In this document: one piece after another, positions 11,651-22,030 of the stretch
How positions within the stretch are numbered: the first letter of the stretch is position 1
Layout: every line of letters starts with the position of its first letter
Source of the DNA: Thalassia testudinum
Taxonomy: Eukaryota; Streptophyta; Magnoliopsida; Alismatales; Hydrocharitaceae
Length of the DNA: 64,000 nt
NCBI GenBank assembly: GCA_037157565.1
Contig: JAZHRO010000026.1
Location: 35,268,501 to 35,332,500 of the forward strand
Direction: 5' to 3'
Program-made: the position numbers and the translations under genes
The notes under the pieces: model-generated
Told to the model about the DNA's origin: nothing
What the model saw: only the letters and a program-made list of their open reading frames with translations
Databases searched by the model: none

Positions 11651-13319
11651 CAGAATGCGTGTCTTTGGTTGGTTCAGGGCCCAAACGGAGTTGGTTTTAC
11701 GCAAACGAAGTATCATTGGTTTCCATTCAAAATTCTCTATGTGTTAGTGTCACACCTATACTATTTTGAACTTGTTTGACATGATTGGTCAATGGTATAG
11801 GTCTTCAGTCCGTAGTGTATACGGGACCTGCGGAGACGACGGGATCTACCGTACAACCCCCATTCCACCTGAGTATCCTGGTAGAGTGGTCTTCTCTAAT
11901 ACTGTGATTTAATTGATTAAAGTGCATGCTACATTAGAATGATCTGGTTGAACCCTAGGATATGAATTGTAACGACTCGGTTCCCGAGTCCCTACGAGAC
12001 ACGAGAACCGGACCGACTCGACTAATCCCAAGACCCAGTCGTCCAACGAGGAAGTAACCAAAAGACAGTAAAATAAACCACATTCAACATGAGTATAACT
12101 AACAGTAAGAAAGTACAGCAGTAAGGAAAGAAACTACTACAGTAGGCACCACCACAACAGTAAAACAACATTTATCATATAACAAAAACTGCAGGTAAAG
12201 AAGGTACAGCGGAAACAAAAACTACTCACTAGAACAGAAACAAAAAGGGGTACAAAGCTGTGGTAACTCTACTGGACCCTACTCGGCCCAGCGTCCTCTG
12301 CAGCCGCCGACCCTGGCTGCTCAACACCTGGTCCTGAAAAAGGTAACGAGTGTAACACGTCAGTAAAACGCTGAGTAGAGTGGCAAACTAACTAAAGGCA
12401 ACAGTAGAGTGTACAGTAGCTGTTATGTTCTATTACTTCCTTTATTTACATCTTTCAATTTTTCTCACTATTTCATTTATTTCTCAGATCCTTTACTTGA
12501 TCTCGAATGTCCTCGTGGGACGATCTTGATTGCAGTCTTTTCCAAAAGTAGAAGTACCACGTGGTGCTCTCCTGGTCGGGAGAGTCCCCCGTGGTGATCC
12601 TACCCTCAGTCAACCACCCCAAGGTCACTGACAGACGTAACGGTGACTACGGCACGCGCGATAAACGCACAGGTAGCTAGCCCGCACTGGCACGCGGTCA
12701 GTCGTTTCCGTTAACGGGTGCGCCCAAAGCACAGCACGGAACCAGGGCAGAGCCCTCTCAGTAACAGGGGTCCAACCCCTCCACAGTAACCAAACCGGGG
12801 CCTTGCCCCTCCACAGTCCGCGCACCCTCGCCTGACTACCCTGGTTTGCCCTAGTGGGCCCAACAAGTCGGTGAAGGAGGCTAGCAGAACCCCGGGGCCC
12901 GTGGGGTAGCTAGTACTCTCCTAACACTACTAGCTCTCCTCGGTACTACGTACACGAGGGCCAACAAGTCGGTACAGAGCGGCCAATCCTAACCCCGGGT
13001 CCCTGGGGCGGCTGGCCCCACTCTGCACTAAACAGGTACAGGTACTTCCCTTGGTACTGCGTACCCAAGAGACAGTACAAACTACATCTCAGTTCCATTC
13101 CTTTTTCTTTCCAGGAGTTCCACTCCTAATTTCCCGTAGGGTTCCAGCTCTTTATTTCAGAACATCATATGTTTCACTTTCCAGATTCACGTTCTCAAAT
13201 TCCATGATCTCAAACATGTTTCTTTGTTCATAACAGGCAGCTGTTAATTAAATTTACAGGCAACTTTATATATTCCTTTCCATTTTTCCAAGACTGCAGT
13301 AATATACATTCCACTAGTT

Positions 13320-13460
13320 CTTCCATCCTAGGATTCATGCCATATCCTAGGATCTATCATACAATCTAGTTTTCCGACCCTAGGATTCATGCAACACCTA
13401 GGAGCTATCATTCCATATATTTCTCATTCCTAGGATTCATGCAATGCCCTAGGTTCTAGT
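13320..13460 (+). repeat. Tandem CCTAGGATTCATGC repeats in LTR2
   Basis: The unit CCTAGGATTCATGC recurs three times with a second CCTAGG following each, at about 55-60 bp spacing. Related CCTAGGATATGAAT and CCCTAGGGC occur at the LTR2 insertion site in LTR1, so LTR2 inserted into the equivalent repeat of its relative. Confidence 0.75.
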
Positions 13461-13746
13461 TATGGTTCCATACTTTAACAGATTTTATTAATACTTAAAG
13501 CCACTCTACCAGGTACAACGGGAGTAATGGGGGCGTGATCGGGAATCCCGCGCGCCTCCGCGACTCTCAAGACTGCAACCGAACGAGGTCCTATCACAAG
13601 GATCAAACACAAGGAGAGTCTCAAAACAGTGTATAGCTACTGTAGGCGGGTAGAGGAATTAATTCTGAAACGAACGCAACTCGAATCGCGGAAAATGGAG
13701 CCCAAACGGGCCCCAAACGGGTCGAGAAAGACGATACTGTGCAAAA

Positions 13747-14640
13747 TCAGACATCTGGAACTCCTTCCAGACGTCTTAAACGGTGGATCAGAGAATTACC
13801 TGTTCGGCTTGGTTCCCCGGACGTCCATAAGTCTGCGGGGACGTCTGCCTAGATCCAAGACGTCCGATGGTCCCTCCGGACGTCTGGAGGTCACTCCCGC
13901 CATCTGGTACAACTTCCAGACATCTGATTCGTAAAGGATGACGAATCAGCGAACCTGCGCACAGCCAACCCCCCCTCCCTCAGTACGGTTAGTCGACAAG
14001 AAGGAAGAAGAAAGCGGAAACTCACTTTCAGACGTCTGTATGATCTCACAGACGTCGACCTTGCCGTCTGGATATCAATCCAGACGTCTGATTCTGGAAA
14101 TTTTTCCAGAATCAGAACCTTGCTCGGCCTCCGCTTGCGACGCCGCCCGCGTCGCACCTCGCGCGTCCGCTGCTCCGCCCGCAGCAGGTCCCTCTCCGCG
14201 ACGCTCTGCGCCCCCTGCACCCTCCGCCGGCCGGCCAAGCCGCTCCTGGCGAGCTCGCCCTCACGGCAGAGCCCCGCCCTCGCACGCCGCAGCTCCTCCG
14301 CGCTTACTGCGGCTGCCGCTACCGCTGCGCCCTCGCGTCCGCTCGCTCTCGCGCACAGGCAGGAGAAGAAGGAGGAAGATGGTGGAGACGGGAGGGGAGG
14401 CGCGCCCCCCTTTTAACGCCGCGCGGAGAGGAGAGAGAAGGCGGTCGCAGCCGCCTGCAGCCGCAGAGAAAGAGGGCAGAATCGCAGGTCTGCACGCACA
14501 AGCGCGCAGACGAATATCCCGTGCGAGCATAACTGTTCGCCAGACGTCTGTAAACTATCCCAGACGTCTGGATGTGATCCCAGACGTCTTGACAGACGTC
14601 TGGGCCACCTCCCAGACGTCTTAAAAGGCGTCTGGGGCAC
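13747..14640. repeat. GACGTC palindrome array of LTR2
   Basis: About 17 variants of CAGACGTCTG lie in two clusters (13747-14100 and 14541-14640), separated by a GC-rich island. Five are perfect 10-bp palindromes (14029, 14081, 14541, 14561, 14593). The centre GACGTC is the ACGT-core C-box recognised by plant bZIP factors; that role here is inference. Confidence 0.85.
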
Positions 14641-14965
14641 GCGCTCGTTACATGAATGAACCCTAGGGCTGAGAAGGATGAATGTACATTTCTTGAACCA
14701 TGTTGTACTCTGAAATGCATGTTAAAGTATTTATTACTAGCAACTGAATAGTTAATTGATGTGGTGATTACTTAATTTGTTGAAGCATGAGCTGCTTGTT
14801 ATATGATTAAGAATCGAAATGTGAATGGAGATATATTCCGTATCATGAAATAAAACCCTACAAGGAACTAGAAAAAGGAAATCAAAATGTTGCGATATGG
14901 AAACTCTGATGGTTACAGAATCTTTCGCTTATTATGAGGCATGACGGTTAGTTGAGCTTTAACTT

Positions 14966-15190
14966 GGGCGTGAGCTGGCCCTCGTGTACGCACGTACCGA
15001 GCAGAGCTAATTGCCCTTCTTTAGAAGATATGCTGGCCCTTATGTACGCACATACCAAGGAGAGCTAGATACCCTTCTTCAGAAGATACGCTGGCCCTTG
15101 TGTACGCATGTATCGAGGAGAGCTAATCACCCCTTGTATAGAGAGAATAGGCTGGCCCTCGCGGACATGGTACCGAGGAGGGCTACGGTT
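14966..15190 (+). repeat. Tandem repeats of about 58 bp in LTR1
   Basis: Four units each contain CTGGCCCT, then GTACGCA or a variant, then CCGAGGAGAGCTA or a variant. The matching region of LTR2 (about 12850-13080) has two looser units (ACAAGTCGGT...). The tract was therefore expanded in LTR1. Confidence 0.75.
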
Positions 15191-16183
15191 ACTTTTGTGT
15201 AGGGAGAGTGTTAGCCACCCTTGGGTTGGGACCCGAGGCTAGGAGTGGTCTCCCTACGCCGACTCCCGTTAGGACCATTGGGCAAATCGGGATAGTCGGG
15301 CGAGGGTACGTAGACTGTTGAGGGGTGTGGCCCTGTTCTGTTCTGTGCTGTACGTTTGGGCATACCCTTAGTGGAAATGACTGACAGTGTGCCAGTGTGG
15401 GGTAGCTACTCGTGAGCTTATCGTGGGTGCCGTAGTCACCACTACGTCGTGGCCATGACCATGGGGTGGTAAACTGGGTGTAGGACTACCACGGGGTGCT
15501 CTTCCGACTAGGAGAGTGCCACGTGTACATCCTGCATCGCGGGAAAACTGCATCAAGATCGTTCCCGTAGGGAACAAGTGGATTTGAGAAATGTTGTGGA
15601 CCCTTACTTGTAACTGAATCAGAAACACGTAGATGTTTAAACGAAAATAAATAATAATACATAATTGGAAATTGGATGGTTAGTTAGCTGCTTGTTTCTT
15701 TTATGTTTAATTGCATGTAAATGACTTATCCACCACTCTACTTAGCGTTAGCTGACCATAGATTTATATAACCATATTCAAGTTAGGGAGTTGAGTAGCC
15801 AGCGCCACCGGCTACAAAGGGTGCTAGGCCCAGTCGAGCCCATCCATAGTTGTTCTCTCTCTTTTCTGATGCAGAGGCTTTCTGTTAGTAGTGAGTACCT
15901 TTAGCATATAGTAGCTATTTCTGTTATGTTTTTCTCTATTTTTGTGTGATGGCTATGTTAATGAACATTTCTATTCCACTTGTGGCATGTAATATCTTTG
16001 AGATATTCTGTTTTATTTCCATTGCTGTCTATTATCTATTTTTGCTTAGTTACATTGTATGTGTGGTTGTGGAATATGTTATGCATTTGGTTATTTCTCG
16101 TTGGATGACTAGGTCTTGAGATTCAGTCGAGGCGAGCTAATCTCGGGTTCTGTATGGAGCCAGGATCGGGTCGTAACAGGGCT

Positions 16184-17383
16184 AAATCGGATCTATACTA
16201 TTCTACTCCTAATCTATACTAAATCAGATCAACACAACTGATAATTTCTACTCTAATTGATCTAAACTAAGCTAGAATGCAATAAATCTATCTAGAAAGT
16301 GTTTAAATCTAACTAGGAAAGCATATAAATCCTAGCTAAGAGGAAGAATAGGATGCCTAGCTTGTAGTTGGTCACTACACTGATGAAGGGGGATGAGGAG
16401 ATCTCTAGTGGAGCGAACGAGGTCCCTGGATCCACATCGGGTTGCTGTAGCGACGAAGATGAGGAAGAGAGGCCGCCCCTATCATAGACGACCGATGAAG
16501 GAGGAAGAAGAATTGGAGATGTGGACAATGACCAACTTAGAGGGAAGGGAGCTGGGAAAGGCCCTAAGGCTCGCAAGTGAGCTCAATTTATAGGCGCTTG
16601 AGGGAGTGTCACCAGATTAGAGAGGAGGGCATGAAGGGTTCAAATGGTGGAGATGAGTTGGTGAAGAATGCGGGAAGGGTTAGAGTAATAAGGACCCTTG
16701 GATGTGATCTAAGAAGTGTTGCGGAGCTACATGCATCGGTGCGAGGAGAATGGTGGAAAATCCATCGTAGGATCAAGGCATGAGGGATGGACAGCTGCTG
16801 GAGCTTGAGTTCCTCGTGGAGGAACAGTGAAGAAGAATTTCTCACCAGGTGTTTTAGTACGATTGCATGAAGAGCCTAAGGAAGTGAAGGGGTGGAAAAG
16901 TTATGAGAAAGCCCATTAGTGATGGAAATCAGGTCAGAGTAGTCCTTGGTGGCTAACAAAGAGGCCCCTACAACTTACAGAATAGTCCTTAGAACGTTTT
17001 AATTTAAGAAATTGTGAAGGACTTGAATATGCATGAAGGACCTGAATGTAATACTCTAAATGTAAGGTCTTAATGATGTCTAAATGTTATGAGATTTTTA
17101 TTTGTACTTAATTGAACATATTAGAAGTTAATTCAACCCTTAATTTGTCCTTTGGAACTCAAATAGGTGTTCAATTGATATTTAGATCCTCAAATTATAT
17201 TTATGAATAGAATATCTCATAAATTGACGTAATTATGCTTTTTTTACTCAAATTTGATGTTTTAGGTCATTTCTGTTAATTTCCACACTCAACCCATTTA
17301 TTATGTTAATTAGATAGTGTTTGTCCTAGTTTCTAGCTTAACTTGGGTATTTTAGCTATGATGAGTCACACCTCATCACTAGG
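16184..17383 (-). mobile_element. Start segment of R1 LTR
   Basis: On the minus strand it begins TGATGAGGTGTGAC at 17383 and runs to the LTR1 insertion. It aligns with 41400-42583 and, in the other orientation, with 22031-23220. The CTAATCTAC-rich tract lies at the same distance (about 1.18 kb) from the start in each. A TATA box lies at 16585-16592. The LTR start abuts O1 gag sequence, so R1 was inserted into the O1 gag. Confidence 0.7.
16585..16592 (-). promoter_or_regulatory. TATA box of R1 LTR
   Basis: TATAAATT on the minus strand, 791 bp from the LTR start. The position agrees with the diverged R-type LTR (779 bp). Confidence 0.5.
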
Positions 17384-18479
17384 CCCTTAAGGGACCTCTA
17401 TATTCCCTCAAACTACACATATGAACCTTATGTGTGGGTCTCGTAAGTTCATGCAAATTTCAAGATCAAACCCACCACTATTGCCTTATTACCACACATG
17501 CACAGGAACAATTCTAAGGATCCCTTCCAACATTTAGAAGAATTAGAAGCTATTATCCAAACCATTAGGATCTAGAACATGATTGATGATGTGTTGAGGA
17601 TGAAATTGTTTCCCTTCTCTCTCAAGGATAAGGCTATCCACTAATATAGAACCATAAGGAAAGTGATCACCATATGGGATGAATTGAGGAGTGCTTTCTT
17701 AAAGAAAATTTTCCTTATAGGTAAAACTAATAACTTAAGGAGAGTTATCACAACATTTTCACAACCACTCGAGGAACAATTACATGAAGCTTGGGAAAGG
17801 TTGATGGAATTAACCAGGAAATGTCCCCACCATGAGATCCCGAAGTGGAAATTAGTGTAGATTTTATATCATGGGTTGAATGATCAACTTAGGAACTCTA
17901 TGGATGCCTCATGTGGTGGTAACTTTATGAGTAAGGATGATGATAGTGCCTTTGATCTCTTTGAAAATATGAGTGAGAATTCAATGAATCATGCATCCAT
18001 GAGTATCTTTGGAAGGTTCAATCAACCTAAAGTAAGAATTCACGAAGTTCAAGATACATCTAACCAGGTTGATATGGGTATAATATGCCAGAAGTTGGAT
18101 AAGGTGGACTTGGTCTCCAAGAAATTGGATGAGCTAATGATTCAGACCAAGAATCCCTTAGGGTCACAATCACATACACTCAGTCAAGGAACAACTTCAC
18201 ATGCACTACAACTTTACATAACCCGCATAGCTTAGGTACACAATCTTGATCTGGCTCAACCTGTGAGCCCTTTGACTCTGGAACTAGTTTCTACATTCCA
18301 ACTTAGAACCTTTGATCCCGCCCTTCCTAATTCCTCCTATCCGTCCTATCCTGCCTATTCCTCTGTTCCATCTCAAACCTTTGAGAACGTCCAAGCTATC
18401 CAAGGGAATTTCAGATCAAACCCATACTTCAATATGTATAATTCAGGTTGGAGAAACTATCTTGATAAGTCCATTGTAG
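17384..18479 (+). pseudogene. Ty3/gypsy gag fragment, element O1
   Basis: This is a plus-strand capsid domain in order. PLRDLYIPSN is followed by NFKIKP, then KDPFQHLEELEAI, KLFPFSLKDKA (about 17607-17640), LKKIFLIGKTN, HEAWERL, CPHHEIPKW, and ASCGGNFMSKD with FENMSENSMN (about 17905-17995), and ends in the WRNY segment that normally precedes the gag tail. It is open at the 5' side, where the R1 LTR interrupts it at 17383. In-frame stops (for example near 17643, 17858 and 18234) make it a pseudogene. Residue similarity to YE gag (28889-29782) is high over the whole core. Confidence 0.85.
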
Positions 18480-19890
18480 TGTGCTAAATTAGAGCCTAAG
18501 CATATCATTGTTAGAATGAGAATTTGGTTGAAAGTTTACATTATTTTATGATTTCTTACGTATTTTATTTTGATAAAGGATCATCATGTGAGGGAGCAAT
18601 CCACTTCCACCATAAAGCCCTCACCTCACCCACCATATCCCATATGTACCTCTCATTATTCATCCACGTAAATACCCTCAACCAATCTCCTACAACCGTC
18701 GACGCTCCCCCTATCCAAGCCTTTCACGTAATCACACACCTATCCCTCAGCACTCCACGCTATAGGTATCCCAATCCCATGCAAGCCTTCTCCCGTCACT
18801 AACCAAAATTGCCACAACAAATCATATCCCACCGACTCTCTATCTATCCAAATAGAAAATCCACCGCCACCACTGTTCTAGCTACATAACTGTCACTAAC
18901 CAATTCCCTCGGTGATTCCCTTCCCTCTCGCTGTTTTTTTTAATCGCAGATCCCCCCCCTCCCCCCCCCCCCCCTGCTCCTCGCTACATAACTGGAGACC
19001 CCACGCACCATCCTGATCATCATCCCCCAGCGACCCCCCCGCCGCTGGTTTTTCCTCTCGCTCCCACGCCCGAACAGACCCACTGACCTCCACCTCACCC
19101 GCTCCCTCTCTCACGAGCACCTGCAGTACCCTTACCACGACGAGCCGCGCTCCTCGACTCCTCCCTCCGCGCAGACAGCAGCAGTGGCCTACGACCGCCC
19201 CGCTCCCTTGACCGTGGCAGAGGGGTCTCCTTGCCCTTGCACGATAGCTATCGCCCTCACCATGGTTGGTGGTGACAGCACCGATCTTCGGCCACGACAG
19301 CCATCGCGACCATCAGCGCACGAAGACCACCACCACGACTTCCTCTTCTTCAACCTCTGCACTCCACGCTCGCGCCCACAGCCAAAGCCGCCGCCGTCCC
19401 GCTGCCTCTGGCCACCACCAAGCGCACCATCATTGCCACCATGACCGTACTCCTCCCATGCACCCCCATGGAGGTCCTCGCGGCTAACCGGAGCTCCCGT
19501 GCACGACCGCATGCACGCACCACAATCCTCTGTCTCCGAACAATAGCATTTGCATTAGTTTTTTCTACATTTCTCTGATTCAAGTTACTGTTAATTAATT
19601 TAGTTGATTTATTTTTCATCTCATTATATTTCTCTTTCCCTTCTGCTCTCTCTGTCTCTCTTATTTGAGTAAGCATTTTTGCGACAATTACTTTCATATT
19701 ATCTGTGAACACAAATGTACTGTATCAGTGAGTTTATTAAGTTTGTTTCTCGTCGTGGATATTACCTAATTTTTTGTAGTTTTTTTTAGTAATTAATATT
19801 TTATTTATGATTTTTTTTCCACCACACGAATTACAACGACAAATTATTTCTTGATATTATCCAGTTAAAGTGAAATTTCCTGAACACAAC
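18480..19890. mobile_element. Unclassified insertion inside O1 gag
   Basis: O1 gag stops making sense near 18475 and resumes near 19900, so about 1.4 kb has been inserted. The insert is C-rich in the middle, with C runs around 18950-18976, and AT-rich towards the end. It has no recognised protein. Its ends may be TG (18480) and CA (19888), which would fit a solo LTR, but I could not confirm a target duplication. ORFs on both strands in 18896-19512 are composition-driven. Confidence 0.45.
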
Positions 19891-20460
19891 TTAATTTCTC
19901 TTAGAAGAGCTCAAGGGAGAATAACCACCAAGTGATTCAATCCAAGCCATATTCTTTGAATCAAAATTTGCAAGGACCCATTAACCAGCTCTATTCATCC
20001 CAGCCTACTCACTAGACCACCCAAGCTGACCTGAACTTGCAGAATTAGAAATTGATGGTGGAGATGCAAGCCTCTATGCTGCAAATGATGCAACAGATGC
20101 ATCAATCCTTTAATGATTTAAAAAATCATGTAGGGAAAAACTAGGATAATACACAACCCGAAGCCCTACTTCCCCAATGCACAGAATAGAGTTAACAATC
20201 TCCCTGGGTTCAACCAATATAGGGAGCCTTAGCAAAACCAAGCTCATTTGATTAATCAAGGCCCACTTGGCTTCAATCTAAACAAGTTCTAAAATAGGCT
20301 TCACCTATTCTACCCAATCCACCTTGGGGTACCACTCACTGGCATGCCTTTGCAAATGCATGCCATCACCCTAAGGAGTGGTACTAAAACTAGGATCTTA
20401 CTTGCCTTTTTGATTTAGCAAGTGCAAATTAACATTTTGCTCTTTAATGCTATTAGATAT
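19891..20460 (+). pseudogene. O1 gag tail
   Basis: This continues O1 gag after the insertion. NHQVIQSKPYS and a methionine/glutamine-rich helix-like stretch (MVEMQASMLQMMQQMHQS, about 20055-20110) correspond to the coiled-coil region seen before the protease in YE and O2. Several stops are present. Confidence 0.65.
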
Positions 20461-21062
20461 ATCCCGACCTATGCTAAATTTCTGAAGGAAATCTGCACTC
20501 CAAAGCATAAGGCCAGGACCATGTCCCTTAGGAGGGTAGTGTTATCTAAATAGACCAACTCAGTGATTTTGAATAAACTACCCTCTAAGAAGAAAGAACC
20601 TAGAGCCCCTCTAGTCTCATGTGTGATTGGTGATATGACCTTTGACATGGCTCTACTTATTTTAGGTGCTTCCATTAACCAAATTCCAACATTGATTTAT
20701 GAGAAAGTTAGACTCAGTGATGTGAAACCAGCATTTGTTACTCTTCAGTTAGCCGATTGATCAATTAGAACCCCGAGGGGAGTGTTGGAAGACATAGTAG
20801 TCAAGGTCAAGGACTTTTATTATTTGATTGACTTCATAGTCCTTGACATGGAAGTACTTGACCAATTTAACCAACACTCCAATCATATTAGGTCATCCCT
20901 TTTTAGTCACTTCAAAGGCTTATATTGATTGTGAGACAAGGGACATGAGGATTGCCTTTGGGGATAAAATAAGTAACTTAACATTTTCAAGGCATTTAGG
21001 AAATTCAAAGATTGTAGGTCAATTGAGGAGCTTGGAAGAATTGAAGTGGTGCTTGAGGAAGC
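20461..21062 (+). pseudogene. O1 aspartic protease with lost catalytic Asp
   Basis: The order is YAKFLKEICTPK, then the spacer, then the active-site segment LLILGASINQIPT near 20650-20700, then LQLAD (about 20743-20757), SIRTPRGVLEDIVVKVKDFYY, then ILGHPFLVTSKAYIDC after a frameshift near 20870. The Asp of the DLGA box is replaced by Ile. The copy is therefore catalytically dead as well as frameshifted. Confidence 0.85.
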
Positions 21063-22030
21063 TGTGACCATACAATCAACAAAAGAAACCACCCCCGAGG
21101 TTATGAAAAAGGACTATTCTAGCTACCTGCGATAGTATGAAGAGGATATTCATGCGTTAGAGGAATTGTTTGTGGTGAGAGAGGAAAAACTGCTTACCAC
21201 TACACATGAAGTGGAATTGAACTTTGAATCAAATTATGATTCACTTGTCCCAATCATGGATGATCATATATGTCAAGTAGATGAACACATGATTATCTAT
21301 GAAGATTCAAGATTTGACTCAGCATCCATGGATAGGCAGTTAAATTGTGGAGCAACTGTAAGATCTACTTGAAAAGATATTGAAGAATTGGAAAAGTTGT
21401 TGGGAATAGATGTTGAACAAATTGAACCAGAATCAGATCTAATTGTGGCTCATCAGCAAGTGAAGAATTGGATTCACTACCAAATACTTGGTTGAGTCAG
21501 TCTTAGGACAACCTTGAAATTGAATCTGATCACTTAAGGGAGGAAGTTAAAGACAAACAAGCCTCTTATTTTATGAACAATTTCATGAAACCATTTAAGG
21601 ATGATATTCGCGAAATAGAGGCCTTGTTAGGAGTTACTATGACCAACTTTCCCCTAGATCCAAAGATGAACTTGAGCTATGTCCTAAAATTAAAACCATA
21701 GAAGTTGTCGATACATTTGTCATAATACCTAATAATATTGAGAATCAGATGTTGAATATTCGGGATTGTAGTTTAAGTACCATTAAGGTTTGAAGGATGG
21801 ATTTGTTATCACTGACGAGGAGGTATGGTGAGGCCATCTATTGGTGGGAGGTGTGGAATGGGACCCATATAAAACCTAGATGGTTTATGGGCAGAGCTAG
21901 GGATAGAGCAGACATTACACAATTCTCTGAGAACTTGGAATAATTTCAAGGATCCTTTTTATCTTCATCTGTCTGATTTTAAAGAGGATGCTACTTGTTA
22001 TTCCTCACCTCTTAGGCCTCTTAGGGGAGT
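21063..22030 (+). pseudogene. O1 post-protease acidic region with threefold repeat; no RT
   Basis: After the protease, where RT should follow, the plus strand has an acidic, degraded reading with three similar motifs about 225 bp apart. They are EEDIHALEELF (about 21147), KDIEELEKLLG (about 21376) and DDIREIEALLG (about 21600). No RT, RNase H or integrase motif was found. The region ends in CTTAGGGGAG, a purine-rich PPT candidate, immediately before an LTR start at 22031. O1 therefore looks like an element with gag and protease only. Confidence 0.55.

Larger units (their letters stand above)
11968..14652 (+). mobile_element. LTR2: solo LTR (plus strand) nested in LTR1
   Basis: The LTR starts TGTAACGACTCGG at 11968 and ends GTTACA at 14652. 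It has the 5-bp target duplication TGAAT on both sides (11963-11967 and 14653-14657). Its first 1.5 kb aligns in reverse complement with 14658-16178 (shared blocks include CCAACGAGG and CCACGTGGT/CCACGGGGT). Its 13440-13730 part aligns in reverse complement with 11690-11960. Both LTRs therefore belong to one family, with the younger inserted into the older in opposite orientation. The 228-residue plus-strand ORF at 13938-14624 is a GC-rich stretch of this LTR, not a gene. Confidence 0.85.
10549..16178 (-). mobile_element. LTR1: solo LTR (minus strand) containing LTR2
   Basis: On the minus strand the block begins TGTTACGACCCG at 16178 and ends CTTCA at 10549, so it has TG...CA ends. It is flanked by the 5-bp duplication GGGCT (10544-10548 and 16179-16183). 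Removing it restores colinearity with the R LTR near 41370. LTR1 itself is 14658-16178 plus 10549-11967, about 2.9 kb; the middle is the nested LTR2. TGTTACGACCC-type starts are common in plant Ty3/gypsy LTRs, but the family cannot be assigned without an internal region. Confidence 0.8.
3664..17383 (-). mobile_element. R-family LTR (copy R1), minus strand, broken by nested insertions
   Basis: The LTR starts at 17383 (minus strand, TGATGAGGTGTG) and ends beside the PBS at 3663. Recognisable R pieces are 16184-17383, 9500-10548, roughly 6071-6600 and 3664-about 4230. They run in the same order as the uninterrupted copy at 37433-42583. For example, 10500-10548 continues at 16184 exactly as the single stretch near 41350-41410 does. 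Both copies also share a TTCAGGTC-TTCACTG segment near the PBS (3826-3845 and about 37635). The intervening blocks are later insertions listed separately. Without them the LTR would be about 3-5 kb, long but within the range of Tat/Ogre-type elements. Exact joins were judged by eye. Confidence 0.55.

Noticed and set aside
13938..14624. 228-residue plus-strand ORF and overlapping minus-strand ORFs
   Set aside because: They lie inside solo LTR2, across a GC-rich island and GACGTC array. All frames are open because of composition and there is no domain.
13747..14640. CRISPR-like array
   Set aside because: The repeats are 10-bp palindromes with irregular spacing and many variants, in a plant LTR. 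There are no cas genes and the genome is eukaryotic.
11968..16178. Terminal inverted repeats of a DNA transposon or fold-back element
   Set aside because: Two nested solo LTRs with separate 5-bp duplications explain the inverted copies better, and there is no transposase.
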